A stretch of DNA of 64,000 nucleotides from assembly GCF_016865425.1 (NCBI RefSeq), contig NZ_AP023355.1, positions 1,424,198 through 1,488,197 of the forward strand. The letters are read 5' to 3'. This DNA comes from Actinocatenispora thailandica. Lineage in GTDB: Bacteria; Actinomycetota; Actinomycetes; Mycobacteriales; Micromonosporaceae. The notes under the pieces were generated by a model, which saw only the letters and a list, made by a program, of their open reading frames with translations, searched no databases and was not told the origin of the DNA. How positions within the stretch are numbered: position 1 is the first letter of the stretch; each line of letters opens with the position of its first letter. The position numbers and the translations under genes are program-made. Positions 38,457-47,366 of this stretch are shown piece by piece.

Positions 38457-39278
38457 ATGAGCCCTCGGTCGCGCCGGGACTACCGTCCGCCGACGCCGCA
38501 TCCCTCCGGTGCCCCGGTGCCGCGGATCCCGGCCGACAAGGTGCCGCGGCACGTGGCGATCATCATGGACGGCAACGGCCGCTGGGCCAAGCAGCGCGGC
38601 CTGCCCCGGACGAAGGGGCACGAGGCCGGTGAGGCCGCCCTGTTCGACGTGATCGAGGGTGCGCTGGAGATCGGCGTGAAGTACCTGTCGGCCTACGCGT
38701 TCTCGACCGAGAACTGGCGCCGCTCGCCGGACGAGGTCCGCTGGCTGATGGGTTTCAACCGGGACGTGATCCACCGCCGCCGGGACGAGCTGAACGCGAT
38801 GGGGGTACGCATCCGCTGGGCCGGCCGCCGCCCGAAGCTGTGGCGCAGCGTGATCACCGAGCTGGAGCAGGCCGAGCAGATGTCGCGCGACAACGACAAG
38901 CTGACGCTGCAGTTCTGCGTGAACTACGGTGGCCGGGCCGAGGTGGCGGACGCGACGGCGGCGATCGCCCGGGACGTGGCCGCCGGGCGGCTGCGCGCCG
39001 ACCGGATCACCGAGAAGCTGCTGGCGCGCTACCTCTACCAGCCGGACATCCCGGACGTGGACCTGTTCATCCGCTCGTCGGGCGAGCAGCGCACGTCGAA
39101 CTTCCTGCTCTGGCAGTCGGCGTACGCGGAGATGGTGTTCCTGGAGACGCTGTGGCCGGACTTCGACCGCCGGCACCTGTGGCACGCCTGCGAGCAGTAC
39201 GCCGACCGGGACCGGCGGTACGGCGGGGCGATCCCGAACCCGGAGCCGGCGCCGTACGTCCCGGAGCCCTCCTCGTGA
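38457..39278 (+). CDS. uppS: Isoprenyl transferase (undecaprenyl diphosphate synthase family)
   Basis: The 273-residue cis-prenyltransferase has [20 protein letters not shown] (catalytic Asp), [31 protein letters not shown] and the C-terminal [20 protein letters not shown]. It makes the long polyprenyl carrier for cell-wall synthesis. The ATG at 38457 has an AAGGAG site eight bases upstream and is preferred over the in-frame GTG at 38394. Confidence 0.94.
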   Translation: MSPRSRRDYRPPTPHPSGAPVPRIPADKVPRHVAIIMDGNGRWAKQRGLPRTKGHEAGEAALFDVIEGALEIGVKYLSAYAFSTENWRRSPDEVRWLMGFNRDVIHRRRDELNAMGVRIRWAGRRPKLWRSVITELEQAEQMSRDNDKLTLQFCVNYGGRAEVADATAAIARDVAAGRLRADRITEKLLARYLYQPDIPDVDLFIRSSGEQRTSNFLLWQSAYAEMVFLETLWPDFDRRHLWHACEQYADRDRRYGGAIPNPEPAPYVPEPSS

Positions 39279-39301
39279 AGATCGCACCATTCGGTGTTTC
39301 T

Positions 39302-39315
39302 TGACAGGGTTGTTC
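39302..39315. promoter_or_regulatory. Candidate TGACAACGTTGTCA-type operator (degenerate copy)
   Basis: TGACAGGGTTGTTC matches the perfect site at 40866-40879 at 10 of 14 bases. It lies about 137 bases upstream of the secreted-protein start. It is the weakest of three copies and is included because all three sit before secreted-protein genes. Confidence 0.4.
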
Positions 39316-39451
39316 CCGTGAGCGCACATTAGTTCCGTTCGCGTGGCCGCCCGGCGCCTCGGTGCCGGCGCGGCCCCGCGGTACCCGGCGGCATCGGCCC
39401 CGGGTGATCCGCGGTGTGCGCCGGCAGCCGCCGGCGCGGAACGGAGGTTGC

Positions 39452-40729
39452 ATGCGCACTGTCCGGACCGCCACCATCCTCGCCGCCACCGGGACGCTGG
39501 TCGCGGCACTCCTGACCTGGGCCACTCCCGCCGCGGCGGCCTACAGCGACCCGCTGACCACCACCGCCACCCAGAACCTGGTCTGGCACGCCACGCCGCC
39601 CGCGGCGTTGAGCGCGCTGGACGCCGCGCTGCCCAACGTCTCGGCCAACACCGTCGTGCACGACGCCAACCACGCGATGACCGGCTGCAGCTCGACCGAG
39701 GCGGCGGCGCTGCCGATCGCGCCGACGGCCACCACCTCGATGTGCTGGGACGCCGACCGGGCCGGCAGTACCGCGTGGACACCGCAGTCGATCACCACCT
39801 CCGGCGACGCCGACGACGACGGGATGTGGGGCGCCGACAAGATCGTCATCTCCGGCTGGCACGGCGAGTCGACGCTCGGCACCGGGTCGGACGGCAAGAG
39901 CCGGTACGACGACGCCCGGCTGATGTTCATCAACGACAACACCCCGTCGGCCGCGGCGTTCCGGCAGGTCTACCTCGCGGTACCGAACAGCACCGGGTCG
40001 ACGTTCTCCGCGGCCAAGGCGCACGTCGGCGGGATGGCCTGGTACGGCGACAAGATCTACGTCACCGCGGTCGGCAACACCTCGACCGCGATCCGGGTCT
40101 TCGCCACCAAGCACATCCTGCAGATGTCGAGCAGTTCCGCGGCGATCGGCAAGGTCTCCGGCGGGTACGCGGCGTACGGCTACAAGTACGCGATGATGCA
40201 GATCGGCTACTACAGCTACGCGGGCGGCAGCTGCGACATGAGCTCCGACACCGGGGTGCCGTGCTTCTCCTCGATGTCGCTGGACCGCAGCACCTCGCCG
40301 GACTCGATCGTGACCACCGAGTACTTCAGCGACCAGACCAAGCACGGCCGCCTCTACCGGTACCCGATGGGCAGCGACTTCCTGCTCGCCGCAGGCTCGG
40401 GCGGCACGGTGGCCGCGAGCCAGGCGTACCGCAGCGGGGTCGGCAACATGCAGGGCGTGCTCGGCCACGACGGGCACTGGTACGTCGCGCACTCCTCGGC
40501 GGTCACCAACGGCCAGCTGTACGACCAGACCACCAGCGCCAGCGTCCCGTCGCACTGCGGCGATCCGAGCACGCCGGCGTGTTGGGGGATCCATCCCGAG
40601 GCCCTGACATACGACTGGGCCACCGGGCTGGTGTGGTCGGTGACCGAGTGGTCGCCGGCGGTGTGTGCGGACCACGGCCAGACCTGCGGCCGTACCGTCT
40701 TCGCGGTGCCGCTGTCCACCCTGCCCTGA
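39452..40729 (+). CDS. Secreted protein of unknown function
   Basis: The 425-residue product has a signal peptide (MRTVRTATILAATGTLVAAL, cleavage near TPAAAA). The mature part has many Thr/Ser/Gly-rich strands and Asp/Gly turns (SGDADDDGMWGADKIVISGW, GGMAWYGDKIYVTAVGNTST, VLGHDGHWYVAHSSAVTNGQ) consistent with a beta-propeller-like fold. I do not recognise the family. The ATG at 39452 has an ACGGAGG site. It shares a putative operator with the next gene and may act with it on external polymers. Confidence 0.7.
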   Translation: MRTVRTATILAATGTLVAALLTWATPAAAAYSDPLTTTATQNLVWHATPPAALSALDAALPNVSANTVVHDANHAMTGCSSTEAAALPIAPTATTSMCWDADRAGSTAWTPQSITTSGDADDDGMWGADKIVISGWHGESTLGTGSDGKSRYDDARLMFINDNTPSAAAFRQVYLAVPNSTGSTFSAAKAHVGGMAWYGDKIYVTAVGNTSTAIRVFATKHILQMSSSSAAIGKVSGGYAAYGYKYAMMQIGYYSYAGGSCDMSSDTGVPCFSSMSLDRSTSPDSIVTTEYFSDQTKHGRLYRYPMGSDFLLAAGSGGTVAASQAYRSGVGNMQGVLGHDGHWYVAHSSAVTNGQLYDQTTSASVPSHCGDPSTPACWGIHPEALTYDWATGLVWSVTEWSPAVCADHGQTCGRTVFAVPLSTLP

Positions 40730-40769
40730 CCGTACGTGCCGGGCACCGTGCTGTCCGGCACCGGCCGGC

Positions 40770-40804
40770 GCGCGGCTGCCGATCGGATCGGTCGGCAGCC
40801 GCGC
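40770..40804. terminator. 13-bp inverted repeat after the secreted-protein gene
   Basis: GCGCGGCTGCCGA (40770-40782) pairs perfectly with TCGGCAGCCGCGC (40792-40804) around a nine-base loop, 40 bases after the stop. It is a likely terminator. Confidence 0.6.
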
Positions 40805-40865
40805 CGCCGTGTCCGGTTGCACACCGATGCCCGGCATCCGCTGCTTGACAGCGATTCGACGCCTT

Positions 40866-40879
40866 TGACAACGTTGTCT
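40866..40879. promoter_or_regulatory. Perfect palindrome GACAACGTTGTC, LacI-type operator candidate
   Basis: GACAACGTTGTC at 40867-40878 is an exact 12-base palindrome inside TTTGACAACGTTGTCTG. It is placed 27 bases before the start at 40906. It is near-identical to 51529-51542 and related to 39302-39315. Central CG palindromes of this type are typical of LacI/ROK regulators; no such regulator lies in the window. Confidence 0.65.
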
Positions 40880-40905
40880 GACCCACCGACGAGGGGAAAA
40901 GGTCG

Positions 40906-42534
40906 ATGTTCGCGGATTCGGTGCGTTCCCTGCGTCCCACCCGCCGCCAGCTGCTGATCGGAGCCGGCACCGCCGCCGGCGCGGCCACGCTCGGCGCCAC
41001 CACCGCCACCGGGCCGGCCGCCGCCGCGCCCGGCCGTACCGGCATCGACTGGCCGCGCGGCCAGGTGCTGCCGCACTTCGCCACCCCCGACATGCTGGAC
41101 CTGATCGACCTCACCGACGCCACCGACGCCGACCAGCTGCTGGTGGCGAGCCTGCAGGGGCTGGTGAACCGGACCCGGCCGCGGATCGCCACCCTGCGGC
41201 CGGCCGACGAGGGCGGCCTGACCTGGCTGCACACCGCCGGCCTGCGGTACCGCACGGTCGACGCGCCCGCCGACCTGCTGCGGCGCTACCGGTCGGTGGT
41301 GCGCGGCGTCGTGGTCACCGACCCGGACCTGCCGGCCACCCGCAACCTCGCCACCACGCTGGCCGGGCTGCACGACGCGGTCATCGCCGCGCCGGACCAG
41401 CTCGCCGGGCTGGCCGACCTGCCGGTGGTCGCCGACCTGCGCGGCCGGTTCGCCGACGAGATCGGCGCGTACCGCTGGGCGGTGGACACCCTGTGGCCGC
41501 ACGCCGAACACCGCATCCTGATCGGCCTCGACCCCGAGAACACGCTGTGCGACCTGCGCGACTACGCGGTCGCGACGAAGGCGCTGACGCTGTGGATCCA
41601 CCCGGACGTACCGGAGTCGCGGGCGATCGGCGACCGGGTGATGAGCGAGATGGCGCCCGGCACGGCGTTCCTCGGCTGGTGGCCGGCCGGCGTCGGCGGG
41701 GAGAGCGACGGTACCGAGCTGACCAGCCGGCACGGGCTGATCGTGCTCGCCGCCGACCACTCGCAGAACCTCACCGTGTTCGGCGGGGCGCCCGCACCCG
41801 TCGCCGGCGGCCAGCGCACCCTGCCGGCGCCGCCGCTGGCCAACCGGGTCTACGTCACGTTCTCCATGACCGAGGGCGACAACCTGCAGTACAACCAGCA
41901 CAAGATGCGGCAGCTGTGGGACGACCCGGGCCGCGGTGCGGTCCCGCTGAACTGGTCGACCAACCCGCTGCTGATCGACGCGGCGCCGGCGTTCCTGAGC
42001 CACTACCAGCGCACCGCCACGCGCAACGACTACCTGATGGCCGGGCCGTCCGGCGCCGGCTACGCCTACCCGTCGCCCTGGCCGGACGACGCGCTCGGCG
42101 CCTTCACCGGCATGACCGCCCGGTACATGCGGCGTACCGGGATGCAGACCGCGGTGATCCTGAACCGCATCGACGGCGCGGACGTTCCGCTGTCGGCCGC
42201 GGAGGCGGCCCGCTACATCCGGGACGTGCGGCCGCTGGGACTGTTCAAGGACTGGACGGATCGCACCGAACTGTCCGTGCTGCACCGCGACACCCCGCAG
42301 GCGGTCAGCTACCTGACCAGCAGCGTCGCCGAGGCGCAGGCCGCGATCGCCGACTCGGCCGCCGGCTGGTCCGGCGACGCGCCGCTGTTCCTGTCCATCG
42401 GGATCCTGTCCTGGAACCTCAACCCCACCGACGTCGCCACGATCGCCGCGTCGCTGTCCGACCCGTACACGGTGGTCCGCGGCGATCAGTTCTTCCGGCT
42501 GGCCCGCCGCGCCCGCCAGCTGCCCCGGCGCTGA
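40906..42534 (+). CDS. GxGYxYP domain-containing secreted protein
   Basis: The 542-residue product has a Tat-like signal (TRRQLLIGAGTAAGAATLGA). Its motif GPSGAGYAYPSPWPDDALGA near residue 382 gives the family its name (GxGYxYP). Other conserved pieces are FSMTEGDNLQYNQHKMRQLW and PLNWSTNPLLIDAAPAFL. The family is linked to extracellular glycan breakdown, though the reaction is not established. An ATG at 40906 is chosen for the signal sequence directly after it; the palindromic operator upstream suggests induced expression. Confidence 0.85.
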   Translation: MFADSVRSLRPTRRQLLIGAGTAAGAATLGATTATGPAAAAPGRTGIDWPRGQVLPHFATPDMLDLIDLTDATDADQLLVASLQGLVNRTRPRIATLRPADEGGLTWLHTAGLRYRTVDAPADLLRRYRSVVRGVVVTDPDLPATRNLATTLAGLHDAVIAAPDQLAGLADLPVVADLRGRFADEIGAYRWAVDTLWPHAEHRILIGLDPENTLCDLRDYAVATKALTLWIHPDVPESRAIGDRVMSEMAPGTAFLGWWPAGVGGESDGTELTSRHGLIVLAADHSQNLTVFGGAPAPVAGGQRTLPAPPLANRVYVTFSMTEGDNLQYNQHKMRQLWDDPGRGAVPLNWSTNPLLIDAAPAFLSHYQRTATRNDYLMAGPSGAGYAYPSPWPDDALGAFTGMTARYMRRTGMQTAVILNRIDGADVPLSAAEAARYIRDVRPLGLFKDWTDRTELSVLHRDTPQAVSYLTSSVAEAQAAIADSAAGWSGDAPLFLSIGILSWNLNPTDVATIAASLSDPYTVVRGDQFFRLARRARQLPRR

Positions 42535-42664
42535 GCCACCTCACCGCCGCGTTCCCGCGATCGTCCCGAGGGCGCCTGCTGGCGTGGTGACGCCGGTGCT
42601 TCGGGTCGGGGTGTCGCCGGTCAGCTGCCGGGCCGGCCGGGGATCGGCGGAGGGCGGCGGGTAG

Positions 42665-43303
42665 TCAGCTTCGGGTGTCGCCGGTCGGGTCGGGATCGGC
42701 GACACCCACGGCGGCGGGTGGGGCCGCCGGGAGCGGGTGGGCCCCTTCGGGGCGCAGGCCGTCGAAGATCACCGCGAGGTAGCGGCGCCACAGGTCGGGG
42801 GCGGCGTCCGGCACGTACCCGGCCACGTAGTTCGGCGCGCACATCAGCAGGAACACGTCCGTGGTGGTGACGTCGGCGCGCACCGCGCCGGCCGTTCGGG
42901 CCCGGTCGACGAGCCGGTCGAGGTTCACGAACATCCGGTTGCGCACCCGCGTCACCTCCGGAATCGATTCGCTCGCGGCGGCGAGGAAGGACAGGTCGCG
43001 CTCCTGGCGCTGCTGCGCGGCGACGGTGAGGAACTCGTGCAGTGCCGCCCCGGGGTCGTCGGCGTCGCCCAGTCGTTCACCGACCGTGTTCAGCTCGTCC
43101 ATGCGGTCGATCAGGATCGCGGCGATCAGCGCCTCCTTGTTGGCGAAGTGCCGGAAGACGGTGCCTTTGCCGATGCCTGCGCGCTGCGCGATGTCCGCGA
43201 CGGAGACGTTCAGGCCGTGCTCGGCGAACTCGTCGGCCGCCGCGGCGAGCAGCAGCGCCCGGTTGCGGGCGGCGTCGGCGCGCAGCGGGCGAGCGGGGGT
43301 CAT
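42665..43303 (-). CDS. TetR/AcrR family transcriptional regulator
   Basis: The 212-residue product has the HTH VSVADIAQRAGIGKGTVFRH (about residues 33-52) with FANKEALIAAI. Its C-terminal part resembles SbtR-like regulators, with LPAAPPAAVGVADPDPTGDT as a disordered tail. It is divergent from the alcohol dehydrogenase-like gene across two TGACC-N4-GGTC sites and is the likely repressor. Confidence 0.9.
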   Translation of the reverse strand: MTPARPLRADAARNRALLLAAAADEFAEHGLNVSVADIAQRAGIGKGTVFRHFANKEALIAAILIDRMDELNTVGERLGDADDPGAALHEFLTVAAQQRQERDLSFLAAASESIPEVTRVRNRMFVNLDRLVDRARTAGAVRADVTTTDVFLLMCAPNYVAGYVPDAAPDLWRRYLAVIFDGLRPEGAHPLPAAPPAAVGVADPDPTGDTRS

Positions 43304-43320
43304 GTCGCCAGACTACCAAG

Positions 43321-43376
43321 TTGACCGCCCGGTCCGGATACTGCTAGGGTCGCCAAAATAACATGACCGCATGGTC
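43321..43376 (+). promoter_or_regulatory. Promoter with two TGACC-N4-GGTC operator sites
   Basis: A -35-like TTGACC (43321-43326) and -10-like TAGGGT (43345-43350), 18 bases apart, precede the oxidoreductase. TGACCGCCCGGTCCG (43322-43336) and TGACCGCATGGTCCG (43364-43378) are two near-identical palindromes 42 bases apart. The first overlaps the -35 and the second lies behind the start point. This is the layout expected for repression by the divergent TetR. Confidence 0.7.
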
Positions 43377-43395
43377 CGTTTACTGGAGGCGCATC

Positions 43396-44364
43396 ATGAA
43401 GGCAGTCGTCGCGCACGACTACGGCCCACCCGAGGCGAACGCGATCGCCGAGATCCCGGTGCCCCGGCCCGGGCCCGGCCAGATCCAGGTGCGCATCGCC
43501 GCGTCCTCGATCAACCCGGCCGACGTCCGGGTGTCCAGCGACGAGTCCCGGCACGACCTCCCGCTCGACTTCCCGCACGTACCCGGGAACGACTTCGCCG
43601 GTACCGTCAGCGAGGTCGGGCCCGGCGTGACCCGCTTCCGCGTCGGCGAGCCGGTCTTCGGGCAGGCGGTCCCGCGCGCGCTGAAGGCCATGACCGGCGC
43701 CACCCGCCCCTCACTGACCACAGGCGCGCTGGCCGAGTACGCCGTGTTCGAGGCGGACACCCCGCTGATCACCCGGCGACCGAACGACCTCGACGTCGAG
43801 ACGGCCGCCGCGTTGCCGACGGTCGGGCTCACTGCCCGCGCCCTGATGGCCACCGCCCGGGTCCGACCGCGAGAGTCGGTGCTTGTCGTCGGCGCCACCG
43901 GCGGTGTCGGTACCACCGTCGTACCGCTGCTGGCCGCCGCTGCCGCCCAACTGACCGCCACCGCGACGCCGGCCGACGCCGAGCTGGTGCGCGGGCTCGG
44001 CGCCGCGTCGGTCATCGGCTACGGTGCGGCCGGCTACCCGTCGGGTGTGGACGTCGCGGTCAATCTCGTACTTCCCGGCGACAAGCTCACCGATCTCGCG
44101 TCGGCCGTTCGTCCGGGTGGCCGGCTGATCACCATCACCTTCCCGGTCACCCGGCCCGAATGGCTTGGCCGGGAGGACATCGACCTGCACTTCGTGCTGG
44201 ACCTGGACGGCCGCTTCGGCGGCATGCGCGAGGTCGCCGAGGACGCCGTGCGCGGCGCACTGGCCACCACGATCGGCCGGCGGTACCGGTTCGACGAAGC
44301 GCCACAGGCGATCGTGGACTTCGCGCGGCGGCACACCACCGGGAAGCTGGTGGTGCGGATGTGA
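43396..44364 (+). CDS. NADP-dependent zinc-type/quinone oxidoreductase (MDR family)
   Basis: The 322-residue product MKAVVAHDYGPPEANAIAEI has the alcohol-dehydrogenase-like GROES domain (PHVPGNDFAGTVSEVGPGVT) and a Rossmann part (VLVVGATGGVGTTVVPLL). It has no catalytic zinc Cys set, so a quinone oxidoreductase-like activity is likelier. The ATG at 43396 has a TGGAGG site. It is divergent from a TetR gene with paired operators. Confidence 0.85.
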   Translation: MKAVVAHDYGPPEANAIAEIPVPRPGPGQIQVRIAASSINPADVRVSSDESRHDLPLDFPHVPGNDFAGTVSEVGPGVTRFRVGEPVFGQAVPRALKAMTGATRPSLTTGALAEYAVFEADTPLITRRPNDLDVETAAALPTVGLTARALMATARVRPRESVLVVGATGGVGTTVVPLLAAAAAQLTATATPADAELVRGLGAASVIGYGAAGYPSGVDVAVNLVLPGDKLTDLASAVRPGGRLITITFPVTRPEWLGREDIDLHFVLDLDGRFGGMREVAEDAVRGALATTIGRRYRFDEAPQAIVDFARRHTTGKLVVRM

Positions 44365-44518
44365 ACCGGGTGGGCCGCGCCGGCCGCACCGGCGAGGGCG
44401 GAAGCCACCGCACTCGGCCGGGGATGACGGGCATCCTGCCGTCGGTGCGGGGTCGGCGCCACCCGCCGCTGCGGGACCGGCGACCGTGCTGCGGTTGAAG
44501 CCGGTGCCGGTGCCGGGG

Positions 44519-44962
44519 TCAGGGCCGGTCGGCCGCGTGCTCGGCGGGCAGCAACAGCCGCAGCGTGTCGACGAACCGGGCCGCCTCGCCGGCTCCGAGG
44601 CGGTCCAGCCGTTGCTGCAGCCGGGGACGGATGCGGGCCGCGATGCGCCGGGTCACCGTGCGTCCCTGCGCGGTCAGGGTGATCTCGGTGCGGCGGGAGT
44701 CGTCCGGGTCGGGCCGGCGCTGGATCAGGCCCGCGCGACTCAACCGGGTCAGGATACGGCTGGTCGCGGCGGGGTGGCTGCTCACCGCACGGGACAGCTC
44801 GCCCGGTGAGGTCGTACCGCCGGCGATGGCACGCAGCAGGACGAACTCGCCCGGATCGAGATCGGCGACCTCGGTGACGTGCGACCGGACGTCCTCGGTG
44901 AGCGATCGGGTCAGCCGGTACAGCAGTTCGATGACGGCGAGCGCCTGTTCGTTCTCGGCCAT
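44519..44962 (-). CDS. MarR family transcriptional regulator
   Basis: The 147-residue product shows the winged-helix HTH: GEFVLLRAIAGGTTSPGELS, RAVSSHPAATSRILTRLSRA and IQRRPDPDDSRRTEITLTAQG with the wing DDSRRTE. MarR proteins sense phenolic or oxidant ligands. It is divergent from an amidohydrolase with an imperfect palindrome between, and is the probable regulator of that gene. Confidence 0.9.
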   Translation of the reverse strand: MAENEQALAVIELLYRLTRSLTEDVRSHVTEVADLDPGEFVLLRAIAGGTTSPGELSRAVSSHPAATSRILTRLSRAGLIQRRPDPDDSRRTEITLTAQGRTVTRRIAARIRPRLQQRLDRLGAGEAARFVDTLRLLLPAEHAADRP

Positions 44963-44971
44963 ACCGGCTAA

Positions 44972-45004
44972 TGTAGCAGGAGTTAATAGTTAACATCTGT
45001 TACA
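44972..45004. promoter_or_regulatory. 33-base imperfect palindrome, MarR operator candidate
   Basis: The segment has the perfect core GTTAA-TAG-TTAAC (44982-44994), flanked by TGTAGCAG on the left and CTGTTACA on the right, complementary at most positions (12 of 15 per arm). Its AT content stands out in this GC-rich DNA. It lies between the MarR start and the amidohydrolase ATG. Confidence 0.65.
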
Positions 45005-45014
45005 GGAGACGGGG

Positions 45015-45962
45015 ATGAACAGGTTCGACGTGCATGCCCACTTCGCGCCGGAGTCGGCCCCGGCGGCCTCCGTCGGGTACGCCGAACGGATGCGCCGCGA
45101 GGGTTTCGTGCAGGGCGGCCCCGACATGCGATGGAGCCCGGAGTCGGCACTGGCGTTCATGGCCGAACGCGGGATCGCGATGCAGCTGCTGTCGATGCCG
45201 ATGGGGCTGCCCGCCGAGCAGGCCCGCGCCACCAACGAGCACGCGGCGCGGATCGTGGCAGACCGTCCGAGCCGGTTCGGGCTGCTCGCCTCGGTGCCAC
45301 TGGCCGAGCCGGTTCGGGCCGTCGAGGAAGTCCGGTACGCGGCGGACACACTCGGCGCGGACGGGTTCGTGCTGATGACCAACCACGGCGGTGCCTACCT
45401 CGGCGACGCGCGGTTCGAACCGGTGTTCGCCGAGCTGGACCGCCGCGCGGCGAGCGTGTTCGTGCACCCGGCGGCGCCGGCGCCGTTCGGGCTGCTCGGC
45501 CTCGGCCGGCCGGCGCCGCTGATCGAGTTCCCGATGGACACCGCCCGCACCGTCGTCGACGCGCTGTTCGCTGGGCTGTTCCTGCGCCATCCGGGCATCC
45601 GGTTCATACTCGCGCATGCCGGCGGTGTGCTGCCCGCGCTGTCGGCGCGCCTGCTGTCCCTCGGGACCAAGGAGTGGGTCGACAACCCGCACGGGGTCAC
45701 CCGGGACCAGCTGGCCGCACAGCTCGCCTCGCTGTACTTCGACACCGCGATCGCGGGCACCGCGGTGACGGTGGCGCCAGCCATCGAGGTCGCCGGGGCG
45801 GACCATCTCGTCTTCGGCACCGACTTCCCGCCCGCCGGGGTGGACGTGGTCGACCAGACCATCGCCGAGCTGCGCGGCAGTCTGGGTCCGGGCGACCAGC
45901 GCGGGCTGGAGGAGACCTTCGGCACGCTCTTCCCGGCCGCCGTCGCACGGGTGGCCGGCTGA
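45015..45962 (+). CDS. Amidohydrolase family protein (ACMSD-like)
   Basis: The 315-residue product begins MNRFDVHAHFAP (metal-binding HxH at residues 7-9), has RFILAHAGGVLPALSARLLS (His) and HLVFGTDFPPAGVDVVDQ (Asp). This is the amidohydrolase_2 order seen in ACMSD and gamma-resorcylate-type decarboxylases. It may hydrolyse or decarboxylate an aromatic acid, consistent with a divergent MarR. The ATG at 45015 has an AGGAGAC site. Confidence 0.85.
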   Translation: MNRFDVHAHFAPESAPAASVGYAERMRREGFVQGGPDMRWSPESALAFMAERGIAMQLLSMPMGLPAEQARATNEHAARIVADRPSRFGLLASVPLAEPVRAVEEVRYAADTLGADGFVLMTNHGGAYLGDARFEPVFAELDRRAASVFVHPAAPAPFGLLGLGRPAPLIEFPMDTARTVVDALFAGLFLRHPGIRFILAHAGGVLPALSARLLSLGTKEWVDNPHGVTRDQLAAQLASLYFDTAIAGTAVTVAPAIEVAGADHLVFGTDFPPAGVDVVDQTIAELRGSLGPGDQRGLEETFGTLFPAAVARVAG

Positions 45963-46038
45963 CCGGGCCGGCACCGCCCACGACCCGCCGGCGGGACGGG
46001 CGCCGGGCCGTGTCGGGTGTGGACGCTCCTATGGGTTG

Positions 46039-47106
46039 TCAAGGGGTGGCGGTGGGGTTGCCTGATTCGAGGAGTCGGTAGAGGTCTCGGGCGATGTAGC
46101 GTTTGAGGCAGCGTTTGATCTCTCGGTTGGTTTTGCCCTCGCGGGTGCGGCGGGCGGCGTAGGTGCGGGTGGCTTGGTCGTAGCGGATGCGGGATAGCAC
46201 GATGGTGTGCAGAGCGCGGTTGAGTTGTCGGTCGCCGTGGCGGTTGAGTCGGTAGCGGTTGGTGGTTTGGCCGCTGTTGGCGGGGATGGGTGCGGCTCCG
46301 GCGAGCATGGCGAAGGCTGCCTCGGAATGGATCCGGCCGGGGTGGGACCAGGCGCAGAGCACGGTTGCGGCCACGATCGGTCCGATGCCTTTGCGTTGGA
46401 GTAGGTCGGGGCGCCAGGACCGCACGATGGCGTGGATGGCTTTCTGGTGTTGGGCGGCTTCTGCGGCCGCGGCGTGGGCCCGGCGGGCCAGGCAGCGCAG
46501 CACGGTGACGGTGGTGGTGGTTTCTGCGTCCCAGGATGGGTGAACGCGCAGGTGTGAGGCGGTGGTGAGCATGGCGGGCAGTTTCTGACCACGAAAACGG
46601 GTACGGATCTGTTCCGGGGCCGCGACCACCAGGCTGAACACCTGTCGCTGCGCATCGGTCGCGGCGTGGATCGCGGATCTACGGGCGGCCAGCAGTACCG
46701 ACAAGGCTTGCCGGTCGCCGCCGCTGCGCGGGGTGCCTAGCCTGGTGCGGGACAGGGCTTCGCGGGCGGCGCGGATGGCGTCCAGCGGGTCGGACTTCGC
46801 GCCGTTACGCCGCTTGGTTCGTTCGGGGCGGTCGAGTTCGATGACCAGTTCGGCGTGGTGTTGCAGGTACCGGGTCGCACCGGCGCCGTGGCCGCCGGTG
46901 CCTTCGATTGCCCAGGCTCGTAGTGTTGCGTGCTGGTCGGCGAACTCCACCAGCTGGGCATAGCCGTCCGCGGTGGCCTCCACGGTGATCTGGCCGACCA
47001 CCCCGCCGGTGCCGGTATCGACGGCGGCAGCGGAGTGGGTGTGCACATGGGTGTCGACACCGATGACGACATCGACCATCTCTCGAAGATCAGTCACACT
47101 GGTCAT
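46039..47106 (-). CDS. IS110 family transposase
   Basis: The 355-residue product has the DEDD-like N-terminal domain VVIGVDTHVHTHSAAAVDTG, the linker RRNGAKSDPLDAIRAAREAL, and the Transposase_20 C-terminal domain with GIGPIVAATVLCAW and AFAMLAGAAPIPANSGQTTN (the Ser-containing region). It ends TNREIKRCLKRYIARDLYRLL. The frame is intact, so the element may be active. Bridge RNA, encoded next to it, would choose target and donor. Confidence 0.93.
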   Translation of the reverse strand: MTSVTDLREMVDVVIGVDTHVHTHSAAAVDTGTGGVVGQITVEATADGYAQLVEFADQHATLRAWAIEGTGGHGAGATRYLQHHAELVIELDRPERTKRRNGAKSDPLDAIRAAREALSRTRLGTPRSGGDRQALSVLLAARRSAIHAATDAQRQVFSLVVAAPEQIRTRFRGQKLPAMLTTASHLRVHPSWDAETTTTVTVLRCLARRAHAAAAEAAQHQKAIHAIVRSWRPDLLQRKGIGPIVAATVLCAWSHPGRIHSEAAFAMLAGAAPIPANSGQTTNRYRLNRHGDRQLNRALHTIVLSRIRYDQATRTYAARRTREGKTNREIKRCLKRYIARDLYRLLESGNPTATP

Positions 47107-47366
47107 GCGTTCTCTCCTTGCCTGGAGCGGATGCGGTTTCCGGTCCGGTGCGGAGATCGGGCAGGACTGTGATGAGACACGCCGCGCGCCGTGAACGCTC
47201 GGCGGTCAAGCTCCTGATCAGGCCACCTACTCCGACTGGGCCGGGGGCCGACAACCGCGAACGGACAAGTCCACGCAAAGGCACGAAGCCAGTCAGGCGA
47301 AGGGTCACGCCCGCAGCTGCCGACCCACAGCCCAGCACCATCAGGCTGCGAAGAAAAGCCTCACAG
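47107..47366. ncRNA. IS110 noncoding end, candidate bridge RNA locus
   Basis: About 260 bases between the transposase start and the next gene have no protein-coding feature. In IS110 elements the noncoding end next to the transposase start encodes the bridge RNA (seekRNA) with target- and donor-binding loops. I did not fold it, so the RNA boundaries are unknown. Confidence 0.4.

Larger units (their letters stand above)
46022..47366 (-). mobile_element. IS110 family insertion sequence
   Basis: A transposase gene occupies 46039-47106 on the reverse strand with a short noncoding end on the left (46022-46038, containing CTCCTATGGGTTGTCAAG) and a long noncoding end on the right (47107 to about 47366). 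IS110 elements lack terminal inverted repeats and carry a bridge RNA in the long noncoding end. Its right edge abuts the stop of the diiron oxygenase gene at 47367, so the exact border is uncertain. The final window segment near 63819 shows a second, partial IS110 with a similar end. Confidence 0.75.

Noticed and set aside
42599-42694. Repeated GCTTCGGGTGTCGCCGGTC-like stretches before the TetR stop
   Set aside because: Short, imperfect and in GC-rich intergenic DNA; no function can be supported.
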